Of a DNA stretch of 64,000 nt, positions 9,391 to 18,158 are shown piece after piece. Every line of letters starts with the position of its first letter. Position 1 is the stretch's first letter. Position numbers and translations under genes: made by a program. The notes beneath the pieces were generated by a model that searched no databases, was not told the DNA's origin, and worked only from the letters and a program-made list of their open reading frames with translations. The stretch comes from Planctomycetota bacterium (GTDB lineage: Bacteria; Planctomycetota; Planctomycetia; Gemmatales; Gemmataceae): contig JAIOPV010000272.1 of the NCBI GenBank assembly GCA_021413735.1, forward strand, positions 1-64,000. Direction: 5' to 3'.

Positions 9391-10068
9391 ATGCGACTCG
9401 TTCTCGTCGGACCACCCGGCAGCGGCAAAGGCACTCAGGCCGAACGGTTGGTCAGCGAGTTCGGGCTGACGTACATCGGCACCGGCGTCATGCTCCGCGA
9501 TGCCATCGCTCGCGGCACCGAAACCGGCAAACACATCGAGCCACTTCTCAAGCAAGGGTTGCTCGCGCCCGATCCCATGGTGAACGAAGTCGTCGCGGAG
9601 TTGTTCCGCAGCGAAGGCCGCCCGACCTGCTTCGTCATGGACGGCTACCCGCGAACCTACTCGCAAGCCATCGCGTTCGATGCGTTGCTGAAACAGCAGT
9701 ATCTATCACTTGATGCGGTTGTGAATCTCACGATTCCTGACGACGAAGTGGTGCGGCGGATCAGCGGTCGGCGGTGCTGTCCGAGCCTACAATGTGGCAT
9801 CTGCTTCAACGTGAATTTCCGACCGCCGCAAGTGTCCGACAAGTGCGATCGCTGCGGCTCAACCCTGATCCTTCGAGACGACGACAAAGAGGAAACCGTG
9901 CGTCGGCGGCTCGGCGAATTCCACAAGAACACAGACTCGCTGTTAAGCCACTACCGGCAGAAAAAACTCGTCCGCGATGTGTCCGCGACCGACCCCGTGG
10001 ATGTGATCTTCGAGAACATCATCGCGGCGCTCAGGGGCGACCCCGATGGGGTTGCCGCTAAACATTGA
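9391..10068 (+). CDS. adk: Adenylate kinase
   Basis: Interconverts AMP + ATP and 2 ADP in the cytoplasm. The 225-residue protein has the P-loop GPPGSGKGT at 7-15, the AMP-binding MDGYPRT segment (family consensus LDGFPRT), and a zinc-type LID domain with Cys pairs in GRRCCPSLQCGIC and KCDRCG. The LID cysteine spacing is slightly irregular compared with the usual CPxCG. Translation begins at ATG 9391 just after a C/A-rich leader without an obvious Shine-Dalgarno site. map follows after 71 bp on the same strand; adk-map order is common in bacteria, usually with secY in front, which is absent here. Confidence 0.95.
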   Translation: MRLVLVGPPGSGKGTQAERLVSEFGLTYIGTGVMLRDAIARGTETGKHIEPLLKQGLLAPDPMVNEVVAELFRSEGRPTCFVMDGYPRTYSQAIAFDALLKQQYLSLDAVVNLTIPDDEVVRRISGRRCCPSLQCGICFNVNFRPPQVSDKCDRCGSTLILRDDDKEETVRRRLGEFHKNTDSLLSHYRQKKLVRDVSATDPVDVIFENIIAALRGDPDGVAAKH

Positions 10069-10139
10069 CGCAATTCCACTCCCTGAACTCCGCGTTCGTA
10101 TAATTCCGCAATCCGAATTCCACTCTGCGAATTTCCACG

Positions 10140-10982
10140 ATGCTCCGCGCGAACAACAACCGTCCACCCGAACTGAAATCCGATCGCGAAATTCAATTGA
10201 TGCGTGAGGCCGGCAAACTCGTCGCTCGCGCTTTGCGGATTTGCCGCGAGATGGCCAAACCGGGCGTGAAGACCATCGACATCGACCAGGCCGTCGAAGC
10301 GTTCTACACGAAACACGGTGCCGTTCCGCTGTTCAAGGGCTATCCGGGGAAGACGCCGTTTCCGGCGGTCACGTGCCTGAGCGTGAACGAACAGGTGGTT
10401 CACGGCATCCCCGGTCAGCGGGTGCTGAAGGAAGGCGATCTGTTCAAGGTCGATACGGCGTGCCGGCTCAACGGTTGGTGCGCCGACCGTGCGATCACGA
10501 TTCCGATCGGCACCGTTTCGCCCGAGAAGACTCGGCTTCTCAAAGTCGGCCTCGAAACGCTTCAGATCGCAATTGATCTGCTGCCGAAACGCCGCTGGTG
10601 GAGCGAAGTCGCCAGCGCGATGCAGCGGCACGTCGAGCAAGCCGGGTTCAGCGTGGTGACGGCATACGTTGGGCACGGCATCGGTCGCACGATGCACGAG
10701 AACCCGCAGGTCCCGAACTACGTGGATCGCGAGACTCGTAAGACGGATTTCAAGCTGGAGGCTGGGCTGACGCTCGCCATCGAGCCGATGGTGAACATGC
10801 GGCGTGCTGAAGTGGACACGCTCGGCGACAGTTGGACCGTCGTGACGCGGGATCGGATGCCGAGCGTGCATGTCGAGCACACGCTGGCGTTGACAGCTCA
10901 GGGCGTGCAAATCATCACCGCCGACGAAGGCGCATTCGACGACGAACCAGCCACAACACCGGAACCCAAACCAGCGAGTTGA
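10140..10982 (+). CDS. map: Type I methionine aminopeptidase
   Basis: Removes the initiator methionine from nascent proteins. The 280-residue product keeps the five metal ligands of the pita-bread fold: Asp105 and Asp116 (VDTACRLNGWCAD), His179 (GHGIGRTMHENP), Glu215 (IEPMV) and Glu246 (VEHTLAL), plus the substrate-contacting His88 in NEQVVHGIP. A 30-residue acidic/proline-rich tail (EPATTPEPKPAS) follows the catalytic domain and has no role I can name. It is probably co-transcribed with adk, and the run ends at the palindrome at 10990-11045. Confidence 0.95.
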   Translation: MLRANNNRPPELKSDREIQLMREAGKLVARALRICREMAKPGVKTIDIDQAVEAFYTKHGAVPLFKGYPGKTPFPAVTCLSVNEQVVHGIPGQRVLKEGDLFKVDTACRLNGWCADRAITIPIGTVSPEKTRLLKVGLETLQIAIDLLPKRRWWSEVASAMQRHVEQAGFSVVTAYVGHGIGRTMHENPQVPNYVDRETRKTDFKLEAGLTLAIEPMVNMRRAEVDTLGDSWTVVTRDRMPSVHVEHTLALTAQGVQIITADEGAFDDEPATTPEPKPAS

Positions 10983-10989
10983 ATCACTG

Positions 10990-11045
10990 TTTTTGCCGCT
11001 TGCGGCGTAGCGTTCCAGGGAGCGCTACGCCGCAAGCGGCAAAAA
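10990..11045. terminator. Bidirectional palindromic terminator, GCCGCTTGCGG family
   Basis: Arms of 27 bp (TTTTTGCCGCTTGCGGCGTAGCG... and its complement) with one mismatch surround a two-base loop. T runs at both ends mean that either strand gives a stem followed by U residues. It sits exactly in the 66-bp gap between the convergent map and alcohol dehydrogenase genes, which fits a shared terminator. Confidence 0.85.
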
Positions 11046-11048
11046 CCC

Positions 11049-12254
11049 TCACCACGCCGCGCGGTAGATGTCGAGGATTTCGCCCTCGTTCTGCGGCATC
11101 CGGGGGTTCACTCGCATCAGGCGTTTAATCGCGAACGCCTTCGCCGCGAAGCCCGACAACATCTCTTCCTTCACGCCGAGATCACGCAACCTCAGCGGGA
11201 TGCCGATGTCTTCTCGCAACTTCTCAATCCCGCGAATCGCGGCCTCGGCTGCTTCTGGCACGTCATCGTTGTGAGCGTTGCCAAGGAGCTGGCCGATCTG
11301 TGCTGTCTCCGGCACGCGATGCAGCAGGTTGAACCGCATGACGAACGGCAGCAACAACCCGTTCCCCGCGCCGTGCGACACGTGAACGGCCCCGCCAACC
11401 GGATACTCCATCGCGTGAACCAACGCCACGCCCGCGTTCGAGAACGCCAGCCCGCCGAGCGTTCCCGCGAGCGCCATGCCATCGCGAGCTTCGAGGTCGT
11501 TGCCGTCCTTCACCGCACGCCGCAGAAACTTCCCCACAAGCGTGATCGCACGCTGTGCCATCGCGTCGGCCATCGGGTTCTTGCCCTGATAGACCGACTT
11601 CTCACCGCTCGGCAACGGGAACATCTCGTTGTCCACGGCACAGAAGCCTTCGATGGCGTGCGTCAGTGCGTCGATGCCAGAATCGGCCGTCACCTTCGGC
11701 GGGCAACTCACCGTGAACAGCGGATCAACGATCGCGAAGTTTGGTCGCAGGAACGGGCTGAGGCACGATACCTTGATGTGGTTCGCGGTATCGGTGAACA
11801 CGGCAGCGGGCGACACTTCCGAGCCGGTGCCCGCCGTGGTCGGAATGCAAATCAACGGCTTCACCGGCCCCGGCACACGGCTATCGCCAGGGTAATCGAG
11901 CGGATCGCCGCCATGCGCGAGGATCATGGCGACGAGCTTCGCCGTGTCGATGTTGCTGCCGCCGCCGAGACCGATGATGACGTCCGGATTGCTGGCCCGT
12001 GCTGCCGTGATGCATTCGCGAACCAGCTCCACGCCCGGTTCCGGCGTCACCTTGTCGTACACATCGAAGGCCACGCCCGCAGCCTGAAGCGGTTCCACGG
12101 TCTGCGCGAGAAGTCCGGCCTTCACGAGAATCGCGTCGGTGACGATGAACGCTCGCTTCGCCCGAACTCGTTCGCAGGCGTCTTGCAGGTGGTGCCGAAC
12201 CGCGTGCCGACCGAAGAACAGCGTGCCCGCGGAGGAGAAGGACCAAGTTCTCAT
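11049..12254 (-). CDS. Iron-containing (group III) alcohol dehydrogenase
   Basis: A 401-residue NAD(P)-dependent dehydrogenase of the Fe-ADH family. The N-terminal half is the dinucleotide-binding part with GLGGGSNIDTAK; IPTTAGTGSEVSPAAVF follows. The helical C-terminal half has the metal site, with Asp and His in GIDALTHAIEG and His residues in HAMEYPVGGAVHVSHGAGNG. The length is typical. The substrate cannot be read from sequence: members act on ethanol, butanol, 1,3-propanediol, lactaldehyde or hydroxyacid-type substrates. The short insert around FPLPSGEKSVYQGKN is seen in a subset of the family. It is divergent from mog, with a 128-bp gap containing G-rich and C-rich tracts that could hold both promoters. 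Confidence 0.92.
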   Translation of the reverse strand: MRTWSFSSAGTLFFGRHAVRHHLQDACERVRAKRAFIVTDAILVKAGLLAQTVEPLQAAGVAFDVYDKVTPEPGVELVRECITAARASNPDVIIGLGGGSNIDTAKLVAMILAHGGDPLDYPGDSRVPGPVKPLICIPTTAGTGSEVSPAAVFTDTANHIKVSCLSPFLRPNFAIVDPLFTVSCPPKVTADSGIDALTHAIEGFCAVDNEMFPLPSGEKSVYQGKNPMADAMAQRAITLVGKFLRRAVKDGNDLEARDGMALAGTLGGLAFSNAGVALVHAMEYPVGGAVHVSHGAGNGLLLPFVMRFNLLHRVPETAQIGQLLGNAHNDDVPEAAEAAIRGIEKLREDIGIPLRLRDLGVKEEMLSGFAAKAFAIKRLMRVNPRMPQNEGEILDIYRAAW

Positions 12255-12382
12255 GAGGGGATGGGGGGCAGGGGATAGGGGTTAGAAAGGCCGTGGCCGT
12301 GTCTGTGGTTATATAATCTCCACATCGCGATTGGGCTGCTTCTGCTGTTCTATCCCCTATCCCCTAGCCCCTGTCTCCTCAT

Positions 12383-12907
12383 ATGCGAATCGGCATCCTC
12401 ACCATCTCTGATCGGGCCAGCCGCGGGGAATACGCCGATAAAGGCGGACCAGCCATCATCGAGTTTCTGCGTGAGGCGCTGAGTTGCGAATGGCAACCGC
12501 ACGCTCTCATCATCCCCGATGAGCAAGATCAGATCGAAGCGACCCTGAAAGCGCTCTGCGACGACGAGGGCTGTTGCCTGGTCGTCACCACCGGCGGCAC
12601 CGGTCCGGCGAAACGCGACGTGACGCCCGAAGCAACCGTCGCGGTGTGCGAGAAGATCCTGCCCGGCTTCGGCGAACTGATGCGGGAAGTGTCGCTGAAG
12701 TCGGTGCCAACGGCGATTCTCTCGCGGCAAACGGCGGGCACTCGCGGCAAGTCGCTGATCGTGAATCTGCCCGGAAAGCCGACCGCGATTCGCGAGTGCC
12801 TGCTCGCGGTGATGCCCGCAATCCCGTACTGCATCGACCTGATCGGCGGGCCATTCCTGACGACAAACGAATCCGTGGTGAAGGCGTTCCGACCGAAATC
12901 TGCGTGA
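12383..12907 (+). CDS. mog: Molybdopterin adenylyltransferase (Mog)
   Basis: Adenylylates molybdopterin before molybdate insertion in molybdenum-cofactor synthesis. At 174 residues it has the usual length. TTGGTGPAKRDVTPEA is the MPT/nucleotide-binding signature, and PGFGELMREVSLK, PTAILSRQTAGTRG and LIVNLPGKPTAIRE follow the Escherichia coli Mog pattern closely, which separates it from MoaB-only relatives. No other cofactor genes lie in the window. The prenyltransferase-fold gene starts 39 bp downstream on the same strand, so they may share a transcript. Confidence 0.92.
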   Translation: MRIGILTISDRASRGEYADKGGPAIIEFLREALSCEWQPHALIIPDEQDQIEATLKALCDDEGCCLVVTTGGTGPAKRDVTPEATVAVCEKILPGFGELMREVSLKSVPTAILSRQTAGTRGKSLIVNLPGKPTAIRECLLAVMPAIPYCIDLIGGPFLTTNESVVKAFRPKSA

Positions 12908-12946
12908 CGCTCCTCTTCGCGTTGCGGCTAAACAATGGGGTGTGAC

Positions 12947-13864
12947 ATGCGATTGTCATTCGCGTTGATGTTGGCGTTCGTGCCGTCGGTCGCGTTCTCG
13001 CAGACGAAAGATATCGACGACGCGATCAGGGCGAAACTCCTGACCGCGAAATGGGTGCTCACTCAGGAATCGCCAACGGGCGGATTCTACGTCGGGCCGC
13101 TGCCGCCAGAGGTCGCGGATCGATCCAAACCGCAGCTCCGAGCAACCTCAGCAGCCGTGCGGACGCTGAAATATCTGGGAGTCGAGATTCCGAACAAGGA
13201 CAAGCACACGACGTTCGTGCTGAAATGCTTCGATCCCACGACCGGCGGCTTCGCGGAACCGGGCGGCAAGCCCGACGTCACGATGACGAGCATCGGCGTG
13301 ATGGCTGCCACGGAGTTGAACATCCCGCACGAGAAGTACGCGAAGTCGATGGACTATCTCAAGGAGAACGCGAAGACCTTCGAGGATGTGCGCATCGGAG
13401 CTGCGGCAGTTGAAGCGTGGGGCGTGAAGGATTGCCCGTTCGATCTGAAGCCGTGGCACGAGACCGCCATCAAAGACATCAGCACCAAGTTACCAGCGAT
13501 CAACAACGGTGGAGCGCGAGCGATTGGCTCCATTACGGCGTTCACGCTCAGGCTTGGCCTCGGCAAAGAAACCGACTCGAAGCCAATGGCGATCGCTCAA
13601 CTGATGGATCGCGGTCAACTCGCGGACGGCGGATGGAGCAAGGAAGGTGAGAAAGCGTCGGACATCGAAACGACGTACCGCGTGATGCGGGCGTACATGC
13701 TGCTGAAGGAGAAGCCGAAAGACGTGAAGAAGGTTCGCGAGTTCGTTGAGTCGCATCGTAACAAGGACGGCGGCTACGCGACCAAGCCCGGCGACAAGTC
13801 GAACATGGGCGGCGTGTACTACGCCACCATCATCACGAAATGGCTCGACGCGATGGAGAAGTGA
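12947..13864 (+). CDS. Secreted prenyltransferase/squalene-cyclase-fold repeat protein
   Basis: A 305-residue product. I chose ATG 12947 because it starts directly with a signal peptide (MRLSFALMLAFVPSVAFSQ); an in-frame ATG four codons earlier would add MGCD in front. The mature part contains alpha-alpha-barrel repeats of the prenyltransferase/squalene oxidase type, visible as WVLTQESPTGGFYVGP, CFDPTTGGFAEPGG, RGQLADGGWSKEG and ESHRNKDGGYATKPG. The DxD-type acidic active site of terpene cyclases is not obvious and the protein is exported, so a binding role is as likely as catalysis. Many planctomycetes have such exported toroid proteins of unknown job. Confidence 0.75.
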   Translation: MRLSFALMLAFVPSVAFSQTKDIDDAIRAKLLTAKWVLTQESPTGGFYVGPLPPEVADRSKPQLRATSAAVRTLKYLGVEIPNKDKHTTFVLKCFDPTTGGFAEPGGKPDVTMTSIGVMAATELNIPHEKYAKSMDYLKENAKTFEDVRIGAAAVEAWGVKDCPFDLKPWHETAIKDISTKLPAINNGGARAIGSITAFTLRLGLGKETDSKPMAIAQLMDRGQLADGGWSKEGEKASDIETTYRVMRAYMLLKEKPKDVKKVREFVESHRNKDGGYATKPGDKSNMGGVYYATIITKWLDAMEK

Positions 13865-13914
13865 CGAGGCGAGAAGTTGCTGGAATGAGTCGCAGATTCG
13901 GGTTCTTGGTATTA

Positions 13915-13960
13915 GCCGCTTGCGGCGTCACAGGCTGCGGCCTGCGAAGCCGCAAGCGGC
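13915..13960. terminator. GCCGCTTGCGG-family palindrome between convergent genes
   Basis: 21-bp arms GCCGCTTGCGGCGTCACAGGC and GCCTGCG...AAGCGGC pair with two mismatches around a four-base loop. It lies in the 106-bp gap between the convergent prenyltransferase-fold gene and the small membrane protein, again at a shared 3' end. The core matches the palindromes at 8177 and 10990. Confidence 0.75.
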
Positions 13961-13970
13961 GAAGAGCAAA

Positions 13971-14480
13971 TCATGCTGTCGCAACGCGGCCAGCTTCCTT
14001 GTCCTTGCGAGCCTGGACAAAGGAGTTGATGCACAGCGCCAGGAAGAACAGCGACGTGATGGTCATCAGGTATCCCGCCATGACCGCCGCTTCCCCAGTG
14101 TCGTTGTGACGCATCATCACGGGAATCATCCCGCCGATGGAGCCAAGAACACTCGCCAGCGCGGCTGCGTGCATCGCATGCTTGCGGGAATCAGGCGCGA
14201 CAATCGAGGCGATCCCCGCCAGCAGGATGACTGCTCCGATGCCTGCTGGAATCAGGCTGGTTGGTGCGTGGGGTCTAGCAGGGTCACGCACTGCCTCGCC
14301 CTCCGCAACGTAACGATCTCCGTTAATGATGACCACTGCGGGGGGTTGGGCTTGTCCGCCGCCCAGCATGTGGGGAGCGAAGTAAGCAAACACTCCCAGT
14401 GCAACGAGCGTGATTCCGAAGATCACGGCCATCGTTGGCATTGTGGATGCAGGGGCCGGTGCTGGCGAGGGCATCGACAT
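13971..14480 (-). CDS. Small membrane protein with four predicted helices
   Basis: A 169-residue protein starting at ATG 14480, with CGGAG about 9 nt upstream. A short Pro/Ala-rich head precedes hydrophobic segments around residues 16-40 (MAVIFGITLVALGVFAYFAP), 75-93 (SLIPAGIGAVILLAGIASIVA), 101-120 (AMHAAALASVLGSIGGMIPVMM) and 129-153 (VMAGYLMTITSLFFLALCINSFV). A soluble loop of about 35 residues between helices 1 and 2 contains AVVIINGDRYVAEGEAV. No family recognised. It is in line with the 92-residue gene upstream (46-bp gap), so the two may form a transcript. Confidence 0.7.
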   Translation of the reverse strand: MSMPSPAPAPASTMPTMAVIFGITLVALGVFAYFAPHMLGGGQAQPPAVVIINGDRYVAEGEAVRDPARPHAPTSLIPAGIGAVILLAGIASIVAPDSRKHAMHAAALASVLGSIGGMIPVMMRHNDTGEAAVMAGYLMTITSLFFLALCINSFVQARKDKEAGRVATA

Positions 14481-14525
14481 GGAGGCTCTCCGTTGGGTGA
14501 TTAGTCGCGATGGGCGTGGTCATTA

Positions 14526-14804
14526 TTAGCACGCATCCGCCATCGCCGCCAGCACTCGTTTCACAAGTTCGTCTGATCCTTCGAGATCAATGTCCCACGC
14601 ATCGACGAAAACTGTGAAGATGTCGATGCCCATCCGGAAACGCAGCAACCCCGTCGGCAGCGGCACTTCCATGTCGAATTCGTCTTCCGGAAATGCTCCG
14701 AGTTGGGCGAACGCTTCGAGCAGCGCGGCCTGAGTTGCGTAGTCTTCGCGTGGGCAGATATCGACGCGCATTTGTGTTATCGCTCCGCGTCGCGACTGAT
14801 CCAT
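14526..14804 (-). CDS. Small acidic hypothetical protein
   Basis: Ninety-two residues from ATG 14804. A second in-frame ATG at 14771 (MRVDICPRED) has CGGAG upstream, at a rather long 11-nt spacing, and would give 81 residues. The protein is acidic and compact (FPEDEFDMEVPLPTGLLRF, MGIDIFTVFVDAWDIDLEGSDELVKRVL), suggesting a small alpha/beta domain. No known motif. A 131-bp gap without recognised features separates it from the end of the P450 gene. Confidence 0.5.
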   Translation of the reverse strand: MDQSRRGAITQMRVDICPREDYATQAALLEAFAQLGAFPEDEFDMEVPLPTGLLRFRMGIDIFTVFVDAWDIDLEGSDELVKRVLAAMADAC

Positions 14805-14935
14805 GCACCCGCTGTTTGCAGTTCCCCGGTGGGGAAAAGGTCATTGGAACAGGCCCGGAATAACTTCCCGGTATTGGCTTTTGGTTTTGACCTCCCCCAC
14901 AAGAGGGAACCACGGTTTCCCAAAAACCACGGCGA

Positions 14936-17900
14936 TCAACTGAACACGTCCTGCGAGTACCGAATGCTCTTCTCCAGTTCGGTCAGCCATTCCTGAACCT
15001 GATCCGCTGTGCAGCCGGTCAGTTCCTGGTGCATCCGCCCGAATGTCTCTCGCACGGCGGGGGCCATGTTTCGACCGTCACCGCACACATAGATGCGTGC
15101 CCCTTTCTCCATCAACCCCATGACCTCAGCACGGTCTTGCCACAGCCGATGCTGAACGTGCCGCACCTCGCCGTTTGGCACCGCCGAGAATGCCATCCGC
15201 AACTTAACGATGCCTTCAGACTCCCACAGTTGCAGTTCGTCCTTGTAGAGGAAGTCTTCGTCGGGGTGGTGGCAGCCGAAGAAGAGCAGGGCGTCGCCCG
15301 GTTGCCCCTCGTCGGCCGCACGCAGGGCACGCTCCTGAAGGAAGCCACGGAACGGTGCGACACCCGTGCCCGCACCCACCATGATGATCGGCGTTTCGAG
15401 CGTGTCGGGGAGGTGGAACGCCGCCTGCGACGGGCGAGCCGTGACGGCGACCTTCATGCCCGGCCGTGCGTTCGCGAGGTAGTTCGACGCCACCCCGCGG
15501 AACACGCCATGCCCCGACCACGCCGGAGCGGATACCACGGCGATCGTCACCGTGCAATGTTCTGGGCTCCATCGCGGCGACGACGAAATCGAGTATTGTC
15601 GTGGTTTCAGCGGCGGCAGCATTTCCAGCAGCGAACCGAACGCCACGTCGCACGACGGGAACCGCTCCAGCAGATCGGGCACGCTCACTCGCTTGCCCAG
15701 CACCTCCGTCGCGTACAGCTCATCCGAATCCGCCAGGGCTTCGAGTGCCTTCTTCTGCTCCGGGTCGGATGTCGAAGCAACGAGCTTCTTGATCTGCTGG
15801 CGGGTCGCGGGCAGGCCAAGTTCAACGAAGCTGGCAAGCAACTCGCCCGCCAAGACCGGTTGCCCCGTCGGGAAGAACGTCTGCGTGCCGGTCGAGGAGC
15901 GAACAATCACCTGAGCATCGTAGGCCAGCCCGAAGCGTCGCAGCACTCGGCCAACACTCTCGGCCGGGTTCGACGGCAGCACGCTTACGTAATCCCCGGC
16001 TCGGTACGTGACGCCAGCCGGCAACGCGATCTCGATGTGCCGCCGCGAGCGACCGGCAGCCGCGGCTTCGGCGCTCGCGAGTTCGTGGTTGTCGATCACC
16101 TCGCCGCGCTGGAGGTTGTTCTGCCGCAGGATCGGATCGCGGGCCCCTTCCACGAATTCCAGATCGAGCTTCGGTGCCGGTGCCGCCTGCACTTCCTGCC
16201 GACCAAACGCCGACCCGATTGCCGTCCAGAACGGTACGTACCACTTGTCGAAGTCGCCGAAGAAGTCGCCGCGAGCGTCGGCCGCACCGCGATCAAGCAA
16301 CCGTGTCGCCCCAACCGCGCTAAGCTTCTCGTCGATGAGCTTCGGGATGGCCTGGTACGTCCGCGACCAGTCCTTGTTACCGCAACCGAACACCGCGAAC
16401 TTGACGCCAGTCAGCGCCCCCGCCGCGAGTCCGTTCATCCACGTCACGAACTCCTTGGCGTTGTCGGCAGGGTGCCCCTCATACGACGCCGTGACGATGA
16501 CAACCGCTCCCTCTTTCGGCAGGTGCCCGGTCGCCGAATCGAGCGTGCCAATCGACGACGCATACCCCTGTGCCTTCGCGTCGGTGGCGATTCGCTGGGC
16601 GAACGCCTCGCACGATCCGCTGTTGGAACCGTACAGCACCTTCAGCGGAATCCCCACTGCGCCTACGGGAGTCGCTGCTATTGGTTGTGTGGCGGGAGTC
16701 GTTCCCGGCGCCGCGACAGTCCCACGAGCGATCACGACATCGCGCCGCTTCGCCTTCATGAAGAAGCCATCCGGCTTGATTGTCAGCACTTCCTTGATCT
16801 TGAGTTTGTACGCGGGGTCAGCCTTCGACAGATCGAACCGCTGGAGAATGCCGGCCATCGCGAGCATGGCTTCTTGCAGTGCGAACGGCCTCCCGATGCA
16901 CGCTCGCTGACCGTTGCCGAACGGCTTCCACGCATTCGGTGGCAACTTCTCGAACAACTCCGGTGCCATGCGGTCCGGCTTGAACAGTTCGGCATCATCG
17001 CCCCAGACCTTCGGGTCGCGGTGCAGCGACGGTAGCAGCACGAGAAGCGTCTGACCTTTCCGCACGGGGTAGCCGCCGATAGTCGTTTCGTCTTCGTATG
17101 GCTGCAACGCGAAGGCTGGTGCGGTCGGCCACAGCCGCAGTGACTCCTTGAAGATTTGGTCGATATAGACGAGCTTTTGCAGGTGTTCGTAACGCGGGAT
17201 TTCGTTGCCGAGAACGCGGTCCACCTCGGCCTGTGCTTTCGCCAGAATCTCTGGGTTTTCCAGCATTTCGTAGAAGGTGAATGTCAGCAGACCGCTCGTT
17301 GTTTCGTGTCCGGCGGTCAGGAACGTGGTCATCTGGCAACGAATGTTTTCATCGCTCAGTCCGCGGCCGGTCTTCGGGTCGCGCCCCGCGAGCATCAGCG
17401 CGAGCAGGTCTTTCTTGCCGGCAGCGGTTTCGCCCTCGGCCTTGCGATGCGCGATCACTTCGTTCGCGGTCTGGTGCATGAGTCGGATGTCCTCGGCACG
17501 CTGGCGAGCCTTGAACACCATGAGCCGCGTCATCAGTGCGGGTCGCCGCGATCGCGGGCCCGACTCCAACAGCACCCGACCCATCGCGTTGATGTAGGGG
17601 TGCAGTTCCTTACCGTAGAAACTGTTGAATCGGTAGCTGAACGCACACAGTGCGATGGTGTCGAGGGCGAGGCGGGTCATCTGGTCGGCCACGTCGATGC
17701 GGCCGCCGTCGCCGTGCCTTTCCCAGTGCAGGAGCATCTGCTCGGCGATATCCCACATCGGGTCGAACAGGTTGCGGAGCGAAGCCGGGCCGAACGCGGG
17801 CATCAGGATGCGATGAGCCAGCCCCCAGTTCGGTTCCTCGGTGCGTGCTGTGAAGAGACCATCGCCGGACACTTCCCGCTGCTGCAGCAAGATGCCGTGA

Positions 17901-18112
17901 ACTTGTTTGTCGAATCGTGTTTCGTCGCACAACTCGTTTACGAGTTCCTGCGAACTCACAACGATGAGTTCCTTCCCTGGGAACTGGAGCTTGTAGATCG
18001 GGCCGTATTCCTTTGCGAGTCGCATCATCGACTGCATCGGGGCCTTCGAGTCCATCTCGGAAGCGTTGCCGAAGAGCAGGTGCGGCTTCGGCTGGGGAAT
18101 CGTTTTGGTCAA
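14936..18112 (-). CDS. Self-sufficient cytochrome P450-reductase fusion (CYP102 type)
   Basis: A 1058-residue fusion like Bacillus P450 BM3: a P450 hydroxylase carrying its own electron supply. I chose TTG 18112 because it has CCGGAG six bases upstream and gives an N-terminus (TKTIPQPKPHLLFG) that matches where BM3 begins; an in-frame TTG at 18136 lacks a binding site. P450 domain ~1-450: I-helix AGHETT, ExxR in KESLRLWP, heme loop FGNGQRACIGRP with Cys405. FMN domain from ~490 (LYGSNSGSCEAFAQRI). FAD/NADPH reductase from ~650, ending with CGDGRNMAPAVRE. CYP102 enzymes typically hydroxylate medium/long fatty acids near the omega end; the substrate here is unknown. It follows the DUF1254 gene after 46 bp. 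Confidence 0.95.
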   Translation of the reverse strand: MTKTIPQPKPHLLFGNASEMDSKAPMQSMMRLAKEYGPIYKLQFPGKELIVVSSQELVNELCDETRFDKQVHGILLQQREVSGDGLFTARTEEPNWGLAHRILMPAFGPASLRNLFDPMWDIAEQMLLHWERHGDGGRIDVADQMTRLALDTIALCAFSYRFNSFYGKELHPYINAMGRVLLESGPRSRRPALMTRLMVFKARQRAEDIRLMHQTANEVIAHRKAEGETAAGKKDLLALMLAGRDPKTGRGLSDENIRCQMTTFLTAGHETTSGLLTFTFYEMLENPEILAKAQAEVDRVLGNEIPRYEHLQKLVYIDQIFKESLRLWPTAPAFALQPYEDETTIGGYPVRKGQTLLVLLPSLHRDPKVWGDDAELFKPDRMAPELFEKLPPNAWKPFGNGQRACIGRPFALQEAMLAMAGILQRFDLSKADPAYKLKIKEVLTIKPDGFFMKAKRRDVVIARGTVAAPGTTPATQPIAATPVGAVGIPLKVLYGSNSGSCEAFAQRIATDAKAQGYASSIGTLDSATGHLPKEGAVVIVTASYEGHPADNAKEFVTWMNGLAAGALTGVKFAVFGCGNKDWSRTYQAIPKLIDEKLSAVGATRLLDRGAADARGDFFGDFDKWYVPFWTAIGSAFGRQEVQAAPAPKLDLEFVEGARDPILRQNNLQRGEVIDNHELASAEAAAAGRSRRHIEIALPAGVTYRAGDYVSVLPSNPAESVGRVLRRFGLAYDAQVIVRSSTGTQTFFPTGQPVLAGELLASFVELGLPATRQQIKKLVASTSDPEQKKALEALADSDELYATEVLGKRVSVPDLLERFPSCDVAFGSLLEMLPPLKPRQYSISSSPRWSPEHCTVTIAVVSAPAWSGHGVFRGVASNYLANARPGMKVAVTARPSQAAFHLPDTLETPIIMVGAGTGVAPFRGFLQERALRAADEGQPGDALLFFGCHHPDEDFLYKDELQLWESEGIVKLRMAFSAVPNGEVRHVQHRLWQDRAEVMGLMEKGARIYVCGDGRNMAPAVRETFGRMHQELTGCTADQVQEWLTELEKSIRYSQDVFS

Positions 18113-18158
18113 GGGCGTCTCCGGATGAACATTCAAGGTGTCGAAATCGAGAATGAGG

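Noticed and set aside
12256-12382. G-rich tract near 12256-12285 facing a C-rich tract near 12350-12380
   Set aside because: They pair loosely because both are low complexity; the arms are not a clean inverted repeat and could equally be promoter-region sequence, so I do not call a terminator or G-quadruplex.
14805-14935. Possible hairpin GGGAACC...GGTTTCCC between the small protein and the P450 gene
   Set aside because: The loop would be only two bases and the stem has a bulge; no T tract follows on the relevant strand.
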